Origin: Streptomyces lincolnensis
GTDB taxonomy: Bacteria; Actinomycetota; Actinomycetes; Streptomycetales; Streptomycetaceae
Reading direction: 5' to 3'
Length of the DNA stretch: 64,000 bases
NCBI RefSeq assembly: GCF_001685355.1
Contig: NZ_CP016438.1
Location: 1,364,001 to 1,428,000 of the forward strand
In this document: piece after piece, positions 1 to 8,469 of the stretch
How the letters are laid out: the number at the start of each line of letters is the position of its first letter
Numbering within the stretch: the stretch's first letter is position 1
Position numbers and translations under genes: made by a program
Notes under the pieces: model-generated
The model's database searches: none
Seen by the model: the letters and a program-made list of their open reading frames with translations, nothing else
What the model was told of the DNA's origin: nothing

Positions 1-641
1 ATCTGCGCCTGAATGGAGACGTCCAGCGCGGAGACGGGTTCGTCGGCCACGATGAGCTTGGGCCGCAGGGCGAGCGCGCGGGCGATGCCGATGCGCTGGC
101 GCTGGCCGCCGGAGAACTCGTTCGGGTAGCGGTTGTAGTGCTCGGGGTTGAGGCCCACCGTCTCCAGCAGTTCCTGGACGCGCTTCTTATGGCCCTGGGA
201 CGGGTTGATGCCGTTGAGCCGCATCGGTGTCTCGACGATGGTGCCGACCGTGTGCCGGGGGTTCAGCGAGCCGTACGGGTCCTGGAAGATCATCTGGAGG
301 TTCCGGCGGGCCTCCTTCAGCCGTGCCTCGGGGGTGTGGGTGATGTCCTCGCCGTCGAACAGGACGGTGCCGGCGGTGGGTTCCAGCAGCCGGGTGACCA
401 GCCGGCCGGTGGTCGACTTGCCGCAGCCGGACTCGCCGACCAGGCCCAGCGACCGGCCGGCCCCGACGCTGAAGTCGACGCCGTCGACGGCCCGTACGGC
501 TCCGATCTGCCGCTGGAAGACGATGCCGTGCCGGATGGGGAAGTGCTTGGTGAGACCGCGGACCTCCAGCAGGTTCTCGCCGGCCGGGGGCCCGTCGGCG
601 GGAACGGCGGTGTGTCCGGGAAGGGGCTGGGTGCTGCTCAC
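1..641 (-). CDS. dppF: Dipeptide/oligopeptide ABC transporter ATP-binding protein, DppF-like (3' end outside window)
   Basis: ATPase subunit that powers peptide import with the partner ATPase encoded just upstream. The 213 visible residues contain Walker A (GESGCGKST, about 69-77), the Q-loop region (IFQDPYGSLNP), the ABC signature (FSGGQRQR) and Walker B (LIVADEP) followed by the D-loop SALD, all in the order and wording of the OppF/DppF family. The C-terminal part runs off the left edge. The start is a GTG at 641 with an AGGAG motif about 7 nt upstream; the nearby ATG at 646 is out of frame and meets a stop at once. It is the last gene of the leftward dpp operon, 38 nt after the dppD stop. 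The substrate cannot be read from an ATPase, so the peptide assignment rests on the binding protein. Confidence 0.93.
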   Translation of the reverse strand, partial: MSSTQPLPGHTAVPADGPPAGENLLEVRGLTKHFPIRHGIVFQRQIGAVRAVDGVDFSVGAGRSLGLVGESGCGKSTTGRLVTRLLEPTAGTVLFDGEDITHTPEARLKEARRNLQMIFQDPYGSLNPRHTVGTIVETPMRLNGINPSQGHKKRVQELLETVGLNPEHYNRYPNEFSGGQRQRIGIARALALRPKLIVADEPVSALDVSIQAQ

Positions 642-679
642 GGCATGCTCCTGTTCGTCCGCCGCCGTCACCGGCGCCG

Positions 680-1747
680 TCACTGGGCGGTCCTGCGGCC
701 GCGGATCTCCTGCTTGGTCTCCGCGGTGAGATGGCAGGCCGCGATGTGCCGGTCGGTGCCCGCCACCGCCAGCAGTTCGGGCCGCTCCACCGCGCAGAGA
801 CCGTCGGGCACCCAGCCCTTGAAGGTGCAGCGCGGGTGGAAGGCGCAGCCGCTCGGCAGGTCGATCAGGCTCGGCGGGGATCCGGCGATCGGGTTCAGCC
901 GCCGGTCCACGTCCCCGGCGATGTGCGGCATCGACTCCAACAGGCCCCAGGTGTAGGGGTGTTCGGGCTGGGTGAGGACGTCCCGCACACTGCCGTACTC
1001 GATGCGGCGGCCGCCGTACATCACCAGGATGTCGTCGGCGATGTCGGCCACCACCCCGAGATCGTGGGTGATGAGGATGACGGCGGAGCCGAACTCCTCC
1101 TGGAGATCGCGGATCAGGTCCAGGATCTGCGCCTGGACGGTGACGTCGAGGGCCGTGGTGGGTTCGTCGGCGATGAGCAGTGCGGGGTCGCAGACCAGCG
1201 CCATGGCGATCATGGCGCGCTGCCGCATACCGCCGGAGAACTGGTGCGGATAGTCCTTCGCCCGGCGGTCGGGCTGCGGGATACCGACCCGTTTCAGCAT
1301 CTCCACGGCCCGGTCGCGGGCCTCCTTCCTGGAGACCTTGTGGTGCACCTGGTACGCCTCGGCGATCTGGGCGCCGACGGTGAAGTACGGGTGCAGGGCG
1401 GACAGCGGGTCCTGGAAGATCATGGAGACCGTCCGGCCGCGCAGCTCGCGCATGTCGTGCTCCGGGAGGGCGACAAGGTCCCGGCCCTCCAGCCGGATCT
1501 CGCCGGAGACCTGGGCGCGGGTGCCCTTGTGCAGGCCCAGCAGAGCCAGCGAGGTCACCGACTTCCCCGAACCGGACTCACCGACGATGCCGAGGGTGCG
1601 CCCCTTCTCCAAGGCGAAGGAGACGCCGTCGACGGACTTCACGATCCCGTCCTCGGTCGGGAAGTGCACCCGCAGATCGCGTACGTCGAGGAAGGGGGCG
1701 GACGCCGGGGCGACCTCCGCGGGGTGGGGAGATGTCTGGAGGGACAC
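680..1747 (-). CDS. dppD: Dipeptide/oligopeptide ABC transporter ATP-binding protein, DppD-like
   Basis: Second ATPase of the peptide importer (355 aa, normal for OppD/DppD). Visible are Walker A GESGSGKS (about 56-63), IFQDPLSALHP, the signature FSGGMRQR, Walker B LLIADEP with TTALD, the switch His in LITHD, and the family-specific C-terminal oligopeptide/dipeptide region ending around the CAFHPRC motif. The reading frame stays open far upstream through dppB, but that part is out of frame with dppB's protein. The true start is the GTG at 1747, which has AAGGAAAG 6-7 nt upstream and yields the conserved N-terminus. It lies 29 nt downstream of dppB and 38 nt upstream of dppF, so one transcript is expected. 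Confidence 0.95.
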   Translation of the reverse strand: MSLQTSPHPAEVAPASAPFLDVRDLRVHFPTEDGIVKSVDGVSFALEKGRTLGIVGESGSGKSVTSLALLGLHKGTRAQVSGEIRLEGRDLVALPEHDMRELRGRTVSMIFQDPLSALHPYFTVGAQIAEAYQVHHKVSRKEARDRAVEMLKRVGIPQPDRRAKDYPHQFSGGMRQRAMIAMALVCDPALLIADEPTTALDVTVQAQILDLIRDLQEEFGSAVILITHDLGVVADIADDILVMYGGRRIEYGSVRDVLTQPEHPYTWGLLESMPHIAGDVDRRLNPIAGSPPSLIDLPSGCAFHPRCTFKGWVPDGLCAVERPELLAVAGTDRHIAACHLTAETKQEIRGRRTAQ

Positions 1748-1776
1748 GGGACTTTCCTTAGAGAACGAAACGGGCC

Positions 1777-2769
1777 TCAGGCGAGGCGGACACGGGGGTC
1801 GACCAGGCCGTAGACCACGTCGACGACCACGTTGGCCAGGACGACGAACGTGGCGGCGAAGAGAGTGGTGCCGAGGATCACCGGCAGATCGGAGTTCTGC
1901 ACCGAGTCCACCGCGAGCTTGCCGATGCCGTTGATGCCGAACACCGACTCGGTGATGACCGCGGAGCCGCCGATGAGGGAGCCGACGTCCATGCCGAAGA
2001 TCGTGATGATCGGCGTGATCGCGGCCCGCAGTCCGTGCTTGAGGACGACCTTGCGGGCCGGCAGTCCCTTGGCGCGGGCGGTGCGCATGTAGTCCTCGGC
2101 GAAGACCTCCAGCATGGAGGAGCGGGTGAGGCGGGTGTACATCGCGAGGTAGACGATGACCAGCGTGGCCCAGGGCAGGATGAGCCCCTGGAACCAGGCG
2201 GCCGGGTCCTGGGTGATCGGGGTGTAGCCGGAGGCGGGCAGGATCTGCCACTTGTCCACGAACACGTACAGCAGCAGCAGACCGATGAAGTAGATCTGCA
2301 CGGAGACACCGACGAGCGCCAGTCCCACGGCCGCCTTGTCGGCCGCCCTCCCCCGGCGGACCGCGGCCACCATGCCGAGGCCGACACCGAGGATCACGAA
2401 GGCCACGGCGGCGCCGAGACCGAGGGAGAGGTCGGCGGGGAAGTCGCTGAGCAGGGTGGTCAGGACCGGGGTGTCGGTCTGGAAGGAGATGCCGAGGCAG
2501 GGCGCGCCGCAGTGCACACGCACGCTCTGGTCGCCGTAGTCGCGGCCGAGGAACAGTCCCTTGAAGAACTCCCAGAACTGGGCGAGGAAACTCCGGTCGA
2601 GGCCCAGCGAGTGCTTGATCTCCACCAGCCGGGAGGGCGAACAGGTCTTTCCGCAGGCCAGGAGGGCGGGATCGGAGGGCAGCGCGTAGAAGATGACGAA
2701 GGTGATCACCGTGATCACCAGCAGGATCACGGCCGCCGCCAGCAGGCGTCGGATGAAGTAGCGAAGCAT
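1777..2769 (-). CDS. dppB: Peptide ABC transporter permease, DppB-like
   Basis: Membrane permease of the importer, 330 aa with the usual six predicted membrane segments: an N-terminal helix (LLAAAVILLVITVITFVIFYAL), a large periplasm-side loop, and five further helices. The loop carries four cysteines (ACGKTC, HCGAPCLG), which could form exported disulfides and is a feature I would not call universal in this family. The cytoplasmic EAA-type loop is visible as DYMRTARAKGLPARKVVLKHGLR. It sits between the binding-protein gene and dppD in the leftward operon. A strong stem-loop at 2800-2827 separates it from the binding-protein gene. Confidence 0.93.
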   Translation of the reverse strand: MLRYFIRRLLAAAVILLVITVITFVIFYALPSDPALLACGKTCSPSRLVEIKHSLGLDRSFLAQFWEFFKGLFLGRDYGDQSVRVHCGAPCLGISFQTDTPVLTTLLSDFPADLSLGLGAAVAFVILGVGLGMVAAVRRGRAADKAAVGLALVGVSVQIYFIGLLLLYVFVDKWQILPASGYTPITQDPAAWFQGLILPWATLVIVYLAMYTRLTRSSMLEVFAEDYMRTARAKGLPARKVVLKHGLRAAITPIITIFGMDVGSLIGGSAVITESVFGINGIGKLAVDSVQNSDLPVILGTTLFAATFVVLANVVVDVVYGLVDPRVRLA

Positions 2770-2799
2770 GTCGTGCCGGGCCCTGACGTGAGAGGGGGT

Positions 2800-2827
2800 G
2801 CCCGCCGGCCGGGGCGCGCCGGCGGGC
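2800..2827 (-). terminator. Intercistronic stem-loop between binding protein and dppB
   Basis: Perfect 10-bp inverted repeat (2800-2809 GCCCGCCGGC, 2818-2827 GCCGGCGGGC) with an 8-nt loop, placed 15 nt after the stop of the binding-protein gene and 30 nt before dppB. There is no T-run. In many ABC importer operons such a hairpin protects or partly terminates the message so the binding protein is made in excess; that role is inferred here. Confidence 0.6.
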
Positions 2828-2841
2828 CTTGAGAGGGAGCG

Positions 2842-4509
2842 TCAGCTCTTGACGTAGACGTGCACCAGGCTCGGCTCGGCGACGACCGCGTCCGGGATGA
2901 CCCCGCCGACCTTGGAGCCCGCCAGTTCCGTGAACTTCATGTACATCAGCGGCACCGCGGAGGCCTGCTTCAGGATCTGCTCGTCCAGGTCCCCGTAGGC
3001 GGCGTTGGCCTTGGTGAGATCGGTCATCTTGGCGATCTTGTCGATCTGGGCGTTGATCTGAGGGTCGTTGAGGTACGACAGGTCCTGGTTGGACTGCGGC
3101 AGCTTCGCGATCTGCCGTCCGTCGAACAGGACGGGCAGCACGGTGGAGGCGTTCGGCCAGTCCGCGATCCAGTCCATCCACGTCAGGTCGTACTGGTTCT
3201 TCACGTTGTCCACGGTGCTGAAGTAGTTCGCCGCGTCGATCGGGGTGATGTTGACCGTGATCCCGATCTTTCCGAGCGAGGTCTTGACCGCGTCGGCGAA
3301 GTGCTCCTCGGTGGTGGTGTTCTCCACCGCCAGCGACATGGTGAGCTTCGGGTTCCCGGCCTGCTTCATCAGCGCCTTGGCCTTGGTCACGTCACCGGCG
3401 GGGTTGCTGCTGTAGAGGTTGAACTTCTTGTAGCCGCCGATGCCGGGGCTCAGCATCGTGCTGGCGTAGTCGCCGTACGCCGAGCCGCCGAAGGCGCCGC
3501 GGGCGGTGGTCTTGTCGATCGCGTACTCGATCGCCTGGCGGACCTTCAGGTCCTTGACCCGGGTCGTGTTGATCGCCATGTAGTTGATGCCCGGAGCCGG
3601 GATCTTGTAGTAACGCGACTTCAGGGACGGGTCGTTGCCGATCGTCGTCAGGTCGGAGCCCGCGATCGGCCACTGCATGATCGAGGTCTGGGCGGTGCCC
3701 GCGTCGGACTTGATCTGCTGGTCGATGGCGGACTGGTCCTGGCCGAACTTCACGTCGATCTCGTTGACGTTCTGCTCGCGGATCGGGTCGGTCGACTGCG
3801 TCCAGTGCGTGTTCCTGACGAGGACGAGTTCCTTGTTCTTGGCGTACGACTTGAACATGTAGGGCCCGTCGGACCAGACGTGCGTGTCGTACGTCGATCC
3901 CGTGTCGTGGGCCTTGGGCACCGCCGACCAGCCGGGCATGGCGGTCGTCTGGTTGAAGTCCGCGACGGGCTGACTCAGATGGAAGACGATCGTGTACTGG
4001 TCCGGCGTCTGGATGGAGCCGAGCTCCTTGCCCTGATAGGGCCCTTTGTACGTGGAGCCGCCGACCAGCCACTGACTGGCGTACGGCGGGCCGCCGTTGA
4101 TGTCGGGCGAGAAGGTCCGCTCGACGCCGTACTTGACGTCCTGCGCGGTGACGGCCGTACCGTCCTGCCACTTGACGCCGTGGCGCAGATGGAAGGTCCA
4201 CACGGTGGCGCCCTTGCTGGGCGTCCCCGCGTCGGTGGCCAGGTCGCCGACCAGTTTCGGCTGGGAACCGGTCTCGTCCCAGCCGGTGAGGGTACGGACG
4301 AACTCCTGGGCCATGCTCTCCCCTTCGGTCGTGTAGATCCGCTGGGGGTCGAGGTGATCGAAATCCGCGTGGTCGAGGACGGTCAGCGTGCCGCCCTTCG
4401 TCGGCGACCCGCTGCCGGTGGTGCTGGAGGAACCCCCGCAAGCGGTGGCCCCCAGGGCTATGGCCACAGCGATGGCCGTGAGGCCGGTCAGGCGCGTTCT
4501 GCGCGTCAT
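2842..4509 (-). CDS. Peptide ABC transporter substrate-binding lipoprotein (SBP_bac_5, DppA/OppA-like)
   Basis: Extracytoplasmic receptor of the importer. The 555-aa protein begins with a lipoprotein signal (positive MTRRTR, hydrophobic AIAVAIALGA, lipobox ATAC with Cys24 as lipidated residue) followed by a Gly/Ser linker. The mature part has the family-5 solute-binding pattern: LDPQRIYTTEGESMAQEFVRTLTGWD near the N-terminus, WTFHLRHGVKWQDGTAVTAQDVKYGVER, and the C-terminal QASAVPLMY. Family members bind di- or oligopeptides, less often nickel or other ligands. It lies between dppC and dppB and is followed by a strong hairpin that could raise its level over the other subunits. Confidence 0.94.
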   Translation of the reverse strand: MTRRTRLTGLTAIAVAIALGATACGGSSSTTGSGSPTKGGTLTVLDHADFDHLDPQRIYTTEGESMAQEFVRTLTGWDETGSQPKLVGDLATDAGTPSKGATVWTFHLRHGVKWQDGTAVTAQDVKYGVERTFSPDINGGPPYASQWLVGGSTYKGPYQGKELGSIQTPDQYTIVFHLSQPVADFNQTTAMPGWSAVPKAHDTGSTYDTHVWSDGPYMFKSYAKNKELVLVRNTHWTQSTDPIREQNVNEIDVKFGQDQSAIDQQIKSDAGTAQTSIMQWPIAGSDLTTIGNDPSLKSRYYKIPAPGINYMAINTTRVKDLKVRQAIEYAIDKTTARGAFGGSAYGDYASTMLSPGIGGYKKFNLYSSNPAGDVTKAKALMKQAGNPKLTMSLAVENTTTEEHFADAVKTSLGKIGITVNITPIDAANYFSTVDNVKNQYDLTWMDWIADWPNASTVLPVLFDGRQIAKLPQSNQDLSYLNDPQINAQIDKIAKMTDLTKANAAYGDLDEQILKQASAVPLMYMKFTELAGSKVGGVIPDAVVAEPSLVHVYVKS

Positions 4510-4594
4510 CAGGAAACACTCCGATCTTGTACGTTCTCGGCTTCGGCGGTCCGTGACGGAGCCGTCCGGGCCGGTGGTGCGAGGGGGGTGGGGG

Positions 4595-5623
4595 TCAACT
4601 GCGGCTCGCGCGCGGGTCGAGGGCGTCCCGGACGCCGTCGCCGAGGAGGTTGAGAGCCAGGACGAGGATCAGGAGCAGGACTCCGGGGATGAAGAGGTAC
4701 ATCGGGTCCTGGAGGAAGTACTGGGAGGCGTCCGACAGCAGGGCGCCCCAGTCCGGGTTGGGCGGGATGACACCGACGCCCAGGTACGACAGGGCCGCCT
4801 CGGTGGTGATGTTCTGCGGGACGGCGAGCGCGAAGGAGATCAGGACGGGCGCCCACAGGTTGGGCAGCAGCTGCCGCAGCAGGATGTGCCAGCGGCCGGC
4901 GCTCATGATCCGCGCGGCGTCGACGAACTCCCGCTCACGCAGGGACAGCACCTGGCCGCGCACCAGGCGGGCGGTGTAGGCCCAGGCGAACACCGCGATG
5001 TTGAGGACCAGGACCAGCAGCCGCAGGTTCTCGTCGGTGCCGCCGTGGGTGTTGGTCTGCAACGCGTTCTGGATGACCGGGGTGAGCGCGATGATGAACA
5101 GCAGCTGCGGGAAGGCCAGCATCACGTCCATCACCCGTGACAGCACCGAGTCGACCCAGCCGCCGGAGTAGCCCGCCGCGAGGCCCGCGAGGACGCCGAC
5201 GACGGTCGACAGCACGGCCGAGGCGAAGCCGACGAGGAGCGAGGTGCGCAGGCCGTAGACGATCCGGGCGAACAGGTCGTATCCCGTGCCGGGTTCGACG
5301 CCCAGCAAATGGGTGAGGCTGATGCCACCGAGCGAGCCGTACGGGAAGTTGCCGGTGTCGGGGTCGATCGCCTTGCCGTCCGGGGTGATGGGCCCCCAGC
5401 CGGTCAGCGCGGTGAGCACCGGGGCCAGCAGCGCGATCATCATGAACAGGACGGTCACCGCCAGCGCGACCAGGGTCATCTTGTCCCGCCGGATGCGGTT
5501 CCAGGCCATGCGGGCCGGCGACCGCCCGGCGACGGCGGGGCAGCCGGTCCGGGGCTCCCGCGCCGGTTCGGCCTCGGGCGTGGTGCCGGTCGGGGTCTGG
5601 ACCTGCTGATGCTGCGTGGTCAT
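4595..5623 (-). CDS. dppC: Peptide ABC transporter permease, DppC-like
   Basis: Second membrane permease (342 aa). It has a hydrophilic N-terminal extension of about 45 residues, the OppC/DppC N-terminal helix (KMTLVALAVTVLFMMIALLAPVL), five more membrane segments and the EAA loop (EFVDAARIMSAGRWHILLRQLLPN). It ends in the typical GDGVRDALDPR tail. It is the first gene of the leftward operon, an order (C, binding protein, B, D, F) different from the common A-B-C-D-F. The 85-nt gap to the binding-protein gene shows no strong hairpin. The shine-dalgarno before the ATG at 5623 is weak. Confidence 0.93.
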   Translation of the reverse strand: MTTQHQQVQTPTGTTPEAEPAREPRTGCPAVAGRSPARMAWNRIRRDKMTLVALAVTVLFMMIALLAPVLTALTGWGPITPDGKAIDPDTGNFPYGSLGGISLTHLLGVEPGTGYDLFARIVYGLRTSLLVGFASAVLSTVVGVLAGLAAGYSGGWVDSVLSRVMDVMLAFPQLLFIIALTPVIQNALQTNTHGGTDENLRLLVLVLNIAVFAWAYTARLVRGQVLSLREREFVDAARIMSAGRWHILLRQLLPNLWAPVLISFALAVPQNITTEAALSYLGVGVIPPNPDWGALLSDASQYFLQDPMYLFIPGVLLLILVLALNLLGDGVRDALDPRASRS

Positions 5624-5945
5624 CGTACGGACGTCCCGGAGGTGAGCTGGGGCTGTCGCGGGGTCGCCGCGGCAGACGGTGGTGAAGGGACGCGACAGGG
5701 GACGAGCCCCTGGGCGAAAGGCGTGGCCGGCGTCCGGTGTCGGCGCCGTGAAGACTGAGCGGACTTTCGCAACGCTCCGTGACCCCGGTCAAGGCGGTTC
5801 GGGTCCGGAAAAGTGATTGTTTGCGCAGGTTGCCAAGAGTTGACGAGAGCGAGAGGTTTCGTTAGCTCTGACATAGAGGTAATACGACGCTCTCTTGGGG
5901 AGTTCGCGGTGCTCCCCTCTCCCTCGCACGGGTCCCGGAACGTCG
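5624..5945. other. Non-coding leader/promoter region of the dpp operon
   Basis: About 320 nt between dppC and the terminator of the kinase-NUDIX gene. It is noticeably richer in A+T around 5810-5890 than the neighbouring coding DNA, as expected for promoter DNA. The only clear element is the candidate promoter listed separately; I see no credible small gene or riboswitch fold. Confidence 0.5.
5763..5792 (-). promoter_or_regulatory. Candidate sigma-70-type promoter for the dpp operon
   Basis: Read leftwards: -35 TTGACC (5787-5792), 18-nt spacer, -10 GAAAGT (5763-5768). The -35 is good, the -10 keeps only the conserved A and T. It would give a leader of roughly 130 nt before dppC. Motif reading only. 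Confidence 0.35.
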
Positions 5946-5980
5946 AAATCCCCGCCGGCATCACAGCGCGGCGGGGATTT
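5946..5980 (-). terminator. Terminator of the kinase-NUDIX gene
   Basis: Perfect 12-bp inverted repeat AAATCCCCGCCG (5946-5957) / CGGCGGGGATTT (5969-5980) with an 11-nt loop, ending 22 nt downstream of the stop codon at 6002. Read leftwards it ends in TTT, as for a short intrinsic terminator. Confidence 0.8.
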
Positions 5981-6001
5981 GACGGCGGGTTTCCCGGCGG
6001 G

Positions 6002-7045
6002 TCAGCCGATCGGGGTGCCGGCCTCCAGATAGAGCACGGCTCCCCGTTCCCTGGCCCTGAGGGCCCAGCGCAGCCGTTCGTAGCGCACGGGCGGCAGCAG
6101 GTCGGCGGCCTCCTCCTCGGTGACGAACCGCCATTCGCGCAGCTCGGGCCCGGGCAGCAGGAGCCGGCCCGCCTCGGCGGAGTGGAGCCTTCCGCCGTCG
6201 AAGATCAGTCGCATCCCGCCGTATCCGGGCGGCGCGGGCCGTTCCCAGTCGACGACGAGCAGGCGGGGCATGTCGTCGAGGTGGATGCCGGTCTCCTCGG
6301 CGACCTCGCGGACACCGGCGCGGGCGGGGGCCTCGCCGGGTTCGACGACACCGCCGGGGAACTCCCAGCCGGCCTTGTAGGTGGGGTCGACGAGCAGCAC
6401 CCGGTCCCGCTCGTCGAAGAGGAGGACGCCGGCGGCAAGGGTCTCGGCGGTGGGTTCGGGGGTCTGCACGATGTCGCACACCGGGACGGTGCCCGCGCTG
6501 ACGGCCTCGGCGATACGGGCGGCGGTCCGGTACGGCGTGAGGGCGCTGTTGTCGATCGGGTGGGCGTCGGCGGTGAGCCAGGAGGCGAGGGCGGTCCGGT
6601 AGGGCTCGATGTGGTCGTAGGCCCACTGCCGGACGCGCATGTCGCCGTCGGGGAGGTCGGGTGGGACCTCCCGGTTGGCTATTCGCTCCCGCAGTATCGT
6701 TTCCGCCGGGGCGAGGAGCACGTGCCGGACGCCGATGCGGCGGGCGGCGAGGCCGCCGAAGATCTCGTCGCGGTACTCCTGGCGCAGCAGGGTCATCGGG
6801 ACCACCAGGGTCCCGCCCAGCTCGGCGAGCATCGCGGCCGCCGTGTCGATCACGAGGCGTCGCCAGATCGGCAGATCCTGGTAGTCGCCGACCTCGGCGA
6901 GGTGCTTGGGCGGGAGCAGGTACGGGAGTGCTCCGCCGATGATCTCGGGGTCGAAGAGCGTGCTGTTCGGGATCAGCTCGATCAGTTCCCGTGCGGTGGT
7001 GGTCTTCCCCGCACCGAACGCACCGTTGATCCAGACGACGGTCAC
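6002..7045 (-). CDS. AAA/P-loop kinase domain fused to a NUDIX hydrolase domain
   Basis: 347-aa two-domain protein. Residues about 1-170 form a P-loop nucleotide kinase-like domain with Walker A GAFGAGKTT at 8-16 (preceded by VWINGAFG), of the type annotated as AAA-family ATPase or chloramphenicol-phosphotransferase-like. Residues about 205-340 form a NUDIX domain with a complete NUDIX box (GGVVEPGE, seven residues, then REVAEETGI) that would hydrolyse a nucleoside-diphosphate-linked compound. The joint substrate is unknown; a nucleotide salvage or repair role is plausible but inferred. The start is a GTG at 7045 with GAGGGGGA upstream; an open extension to 7126 lacks a ribosome site. It stands alone between two terminators. 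Confidence 0.88.
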   Translation of the reverse strand: MTVVWINGAFGAGKTTTARELIELIPNSTLFDPEIIGGALPYLLPPKHLAEVGDYQDLPIWRRLVIDTAAAMLAELGGTLVVPMTLLRQEYRDEIFGGLAARRIGVRHVLLAPAETILRERIANREVPPDLPDGDMRVRQWAYDHIEPYRTALASWLTADAHPIDNSALTPYRTAARIAEAVSAGTVPVCDIVQTPEPTAETLAAGVLLFDERDRVLLVDPTYKAGWEFPGGVVEPGEAPARAGVREVAEETGIHLDDMPRLLVVDWERPAPPGYGGMRLIFDGGRLHSAEAGRLLLPGPELREWRFVTEEEAADLLPPVRYERLRWALRARERGAVLYLEAGTPIG

Positions 7046-7129
7046 AGGTCCCCCTCTTCTATTGGCCCCCTGTGGCTTGCCCGCTCCACCCTGCCACGGA
7101 AACCAGCCGCAGTTGAGGGCGCACACGCG

Positions 7130-7165
7130 TGGCGCCGGCGCCCCCCTCAGGGGGTGCCGGCGCCA
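7130..7165 (-). terminator. Terminator of the small secreted protein gene
   Basis: 16-bp stem (7130-7145 with 7150-7165, one mismatch) and a 4-nt loop CTCA, starting 23 nt beyond the stop codon at 7188. It lies between that gene and the GTG of the kinase-NUDIX gene, so it separates the two transcripts. Confidence 0.8.
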
Positions 7166-7187
7166 TGGTGCGCTGTGGGCCGCCTCG

Positions 7188-7382
7188 TCAGCCGTTCTGC
7201 CCGAGCGCGCCTTCCTCGACCCCGGTCAGGCTGTCGTCGGCGACGGTCTGACCGATGCTGCTGAGGGTCTTGTCGACGTCGATGTCCCCCAGGTTCTCGC
7301 CCAGGGCGTGGGAAGGGGTGACCGCCGCGACGACGAAGCCGGTGGCGAGGGAGGCGATGGCGAGCATGCTGCGCTTCTTCAT
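7188..7382 (-). CDS. Small secreted protein (64 aa), function unknown
   Basis: Short ORF with a clear signal peptide: MKKR, hydrophobic MLAIASLATGFVVAAV, then a cleavage-like SHA around residue 26. The mature part is only about 38 residues, acidic and without cysteines (GENLGDIDVDKTLSSIGQTVADDSLTG). Streptomyces encode many such small exported peptides with no assigned role. The ribosome site before the ATG at 7382 is weak, and an internal ATG at 7367 is possible. A strong terminator follows. That the coding frame, signal peptide and terminator agree makes it likely to be real. Confidence 0.7.
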   Translation of the reverse strand: MKKRSMLAIASLATGFVVAAVTPSHALGENLGDIDVDKTLSSIGQTVADDSLTGVEEGALGQNG

Positions 7383-7413
7383 GCCGGACTCAACGGGCGA
7401 ACGGCGCGGAGGG

Positions 7414-8415
7414 TCACGCCCGGCGTCGAAGTGAGCCGGATCCGGTCGGCGCGAGCCGCCGGTCGTGCGCTCCGGACCTGCCGCGTGCCCGCCGCACCAG
7501 GTCCGCGGCCGCTTCCGGCCACGCCGCGTGATCGAAGACGAAGCCGGCGTCGAGCAGCCGGCGGGGCACGACCCGGCGGCTCTTGAGCAGCAGTTCGGTG
7601 TCCGACCGCAGCGCGAGAGCGCCGATCTTCGCCATCCACTTCGTCGCGGGCAGGCCCACCGGGACTCCCCACGCGGAGCGCAGTGCCCGCATGAAGGCGC
7701 GCTGCGGCACGGGCGTGGGAGCGGCGAGGTTCACCGGGCCGGTGAGCTCCTCGTGGTCGATCAGGAACTCGACCGCGCGGACGAAGTCGCGGTCGTGGAT
7801 CCAGGAGACGTACTGGGCGCCGCCCGCGACCGGTCCGCCGAGGCCGAGCCGCGCCAGCCTCGACAGGACGTCGAAGACGCCGTCGCGGTCGGGGCTCATC
7901 ACCATGGCGGAGCGCAGGGCGACCTTGCGGGTGTGCGGGGTGTCGGCCCGCTCCTGGGCCCGTTCCCAGTTCCTGGCGATCTCCACGCTGTAGGCCCAGT
8001 AGTCGGGGACGCCGGGTTCCTCGCCGCCCACGACTCCCGTGATCTCGTCGTTCGACGCGTCGAAGCGGTGGGTGTAGACGGTGGCCGTACTCATCTGCAA
8101 CCAGATCCGCGGCGGACGGGCGGCGGACGCGACGGCCTCGCCGACAACCTCGGTGGAGCGCACCCGCGAATCCATCATGGCCTTGAGGTTGGCCTGCGTG
8201 TACCGGCAGCTGACGCTGCGTCCGGCCAGGTTGATCACCACGTCACTGCCGTCGAGCTCCGCCGCCCACGGGCCCAGGGACCGGCCGTCCCAGGCGATCT
8301 CCCGCTCGCGCCGCGGCCTCCGGGTCAGGACGACGACCTCGTGGCCCGCGGCGGTCAGCGCGCGGTTCAGGATCGCGCCCACCTGCCCGGTCCCGCCGGG
8401 TATCACGATCTTCAT
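7414..8415 (-). CDS. TIGR01777-family NAD-dependent epimerase (SDR-like, DUF1731 C-terminus)
   Basis: 333-aa extended-SDR protein. The N-terminal Rossmann motif is GGTGQVG at about residues 7-13, slightly changed from the usual GGTGFIG. The family features INLAG, the region around WLQMSTATVY, and the YWAYSVEIARNWE stretch follow; C-terminal QRAFMRALRSAWGVPVGLPATKWM and the LLLKSRRVVPRRLLDAGF block match the DUF1731 tail of TIGR01777 proteins. The catalytic Tyr/Lys pattern is atypical, as is common in this family, and no substrate is known. The ATG at 8415 has AAAGGGGGAA upstream. Its promoter overlaps a perfect palindrome (8454-8471), so control by an unidentified repressor is expected. Confidence 0.87.
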   Translation of the reverse strand: MKIVIPGGTGQVGAILNRALTAAGHEVVVLTRRPRREREIAWDGRSLGPWAAELDGSDVVINLAGRSVSCRYTQANLKAMMDSRVRSTEVVGEAVASAARPPRIWLQMSTATVYTHRFDASNDEITGVVGGEEPGVPDYWAYSVEIARNWERAQERADTPHTRKVALRSAMVMSPDRDGVFDVLSRLARLGLGGPVAGGAQYVSWIHDRDFVRAVEFLIDHEELTGPVNLAAPTPVPQRAFMRALRSAWGVPVGLPATKWMAKIGALALRSDTELLLKSRRVVPRRLLDAGFVFDHAAWPEAAADLVRRARGRSGAHDRRLAPTGSGSLRRRA

Positions 8416-8439
8416 GGCGTTCCCCCTTTGTGTGGGGAC

Positions 8440-8469
8440 AGCCTAGCGCAATATTTTGAACGTGTTCAA
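8440..8469 (-). promoter_or_regulatory. Promoter of the epimerase gene
   Basis: Read leftwards: -35 TTGAAC (8464-8469), 18-nt spacer, -10 TAGGCT (8440-8445), predicting a leader under 25 nt before the ATG at 8415. The -35 lies inside the palindrome 8454-8471. Confidence 0.6.

Noticed and set aside
680..3181. An 833-codon open frame spanning dppD and most of dppB
   Set aside because: Only the part from 1747 downwards is ABC-ATPase; the rest is the shadow of dppB in another frame, rich in Arg/Pro/His. Not a fusion.
5836..5890. A rightward TTGACG motif upstream of the kinase-NUDIX terminator
   Set aside because: No rightward gene follows; the next gene is on the opposite strand, so no promoter was called.
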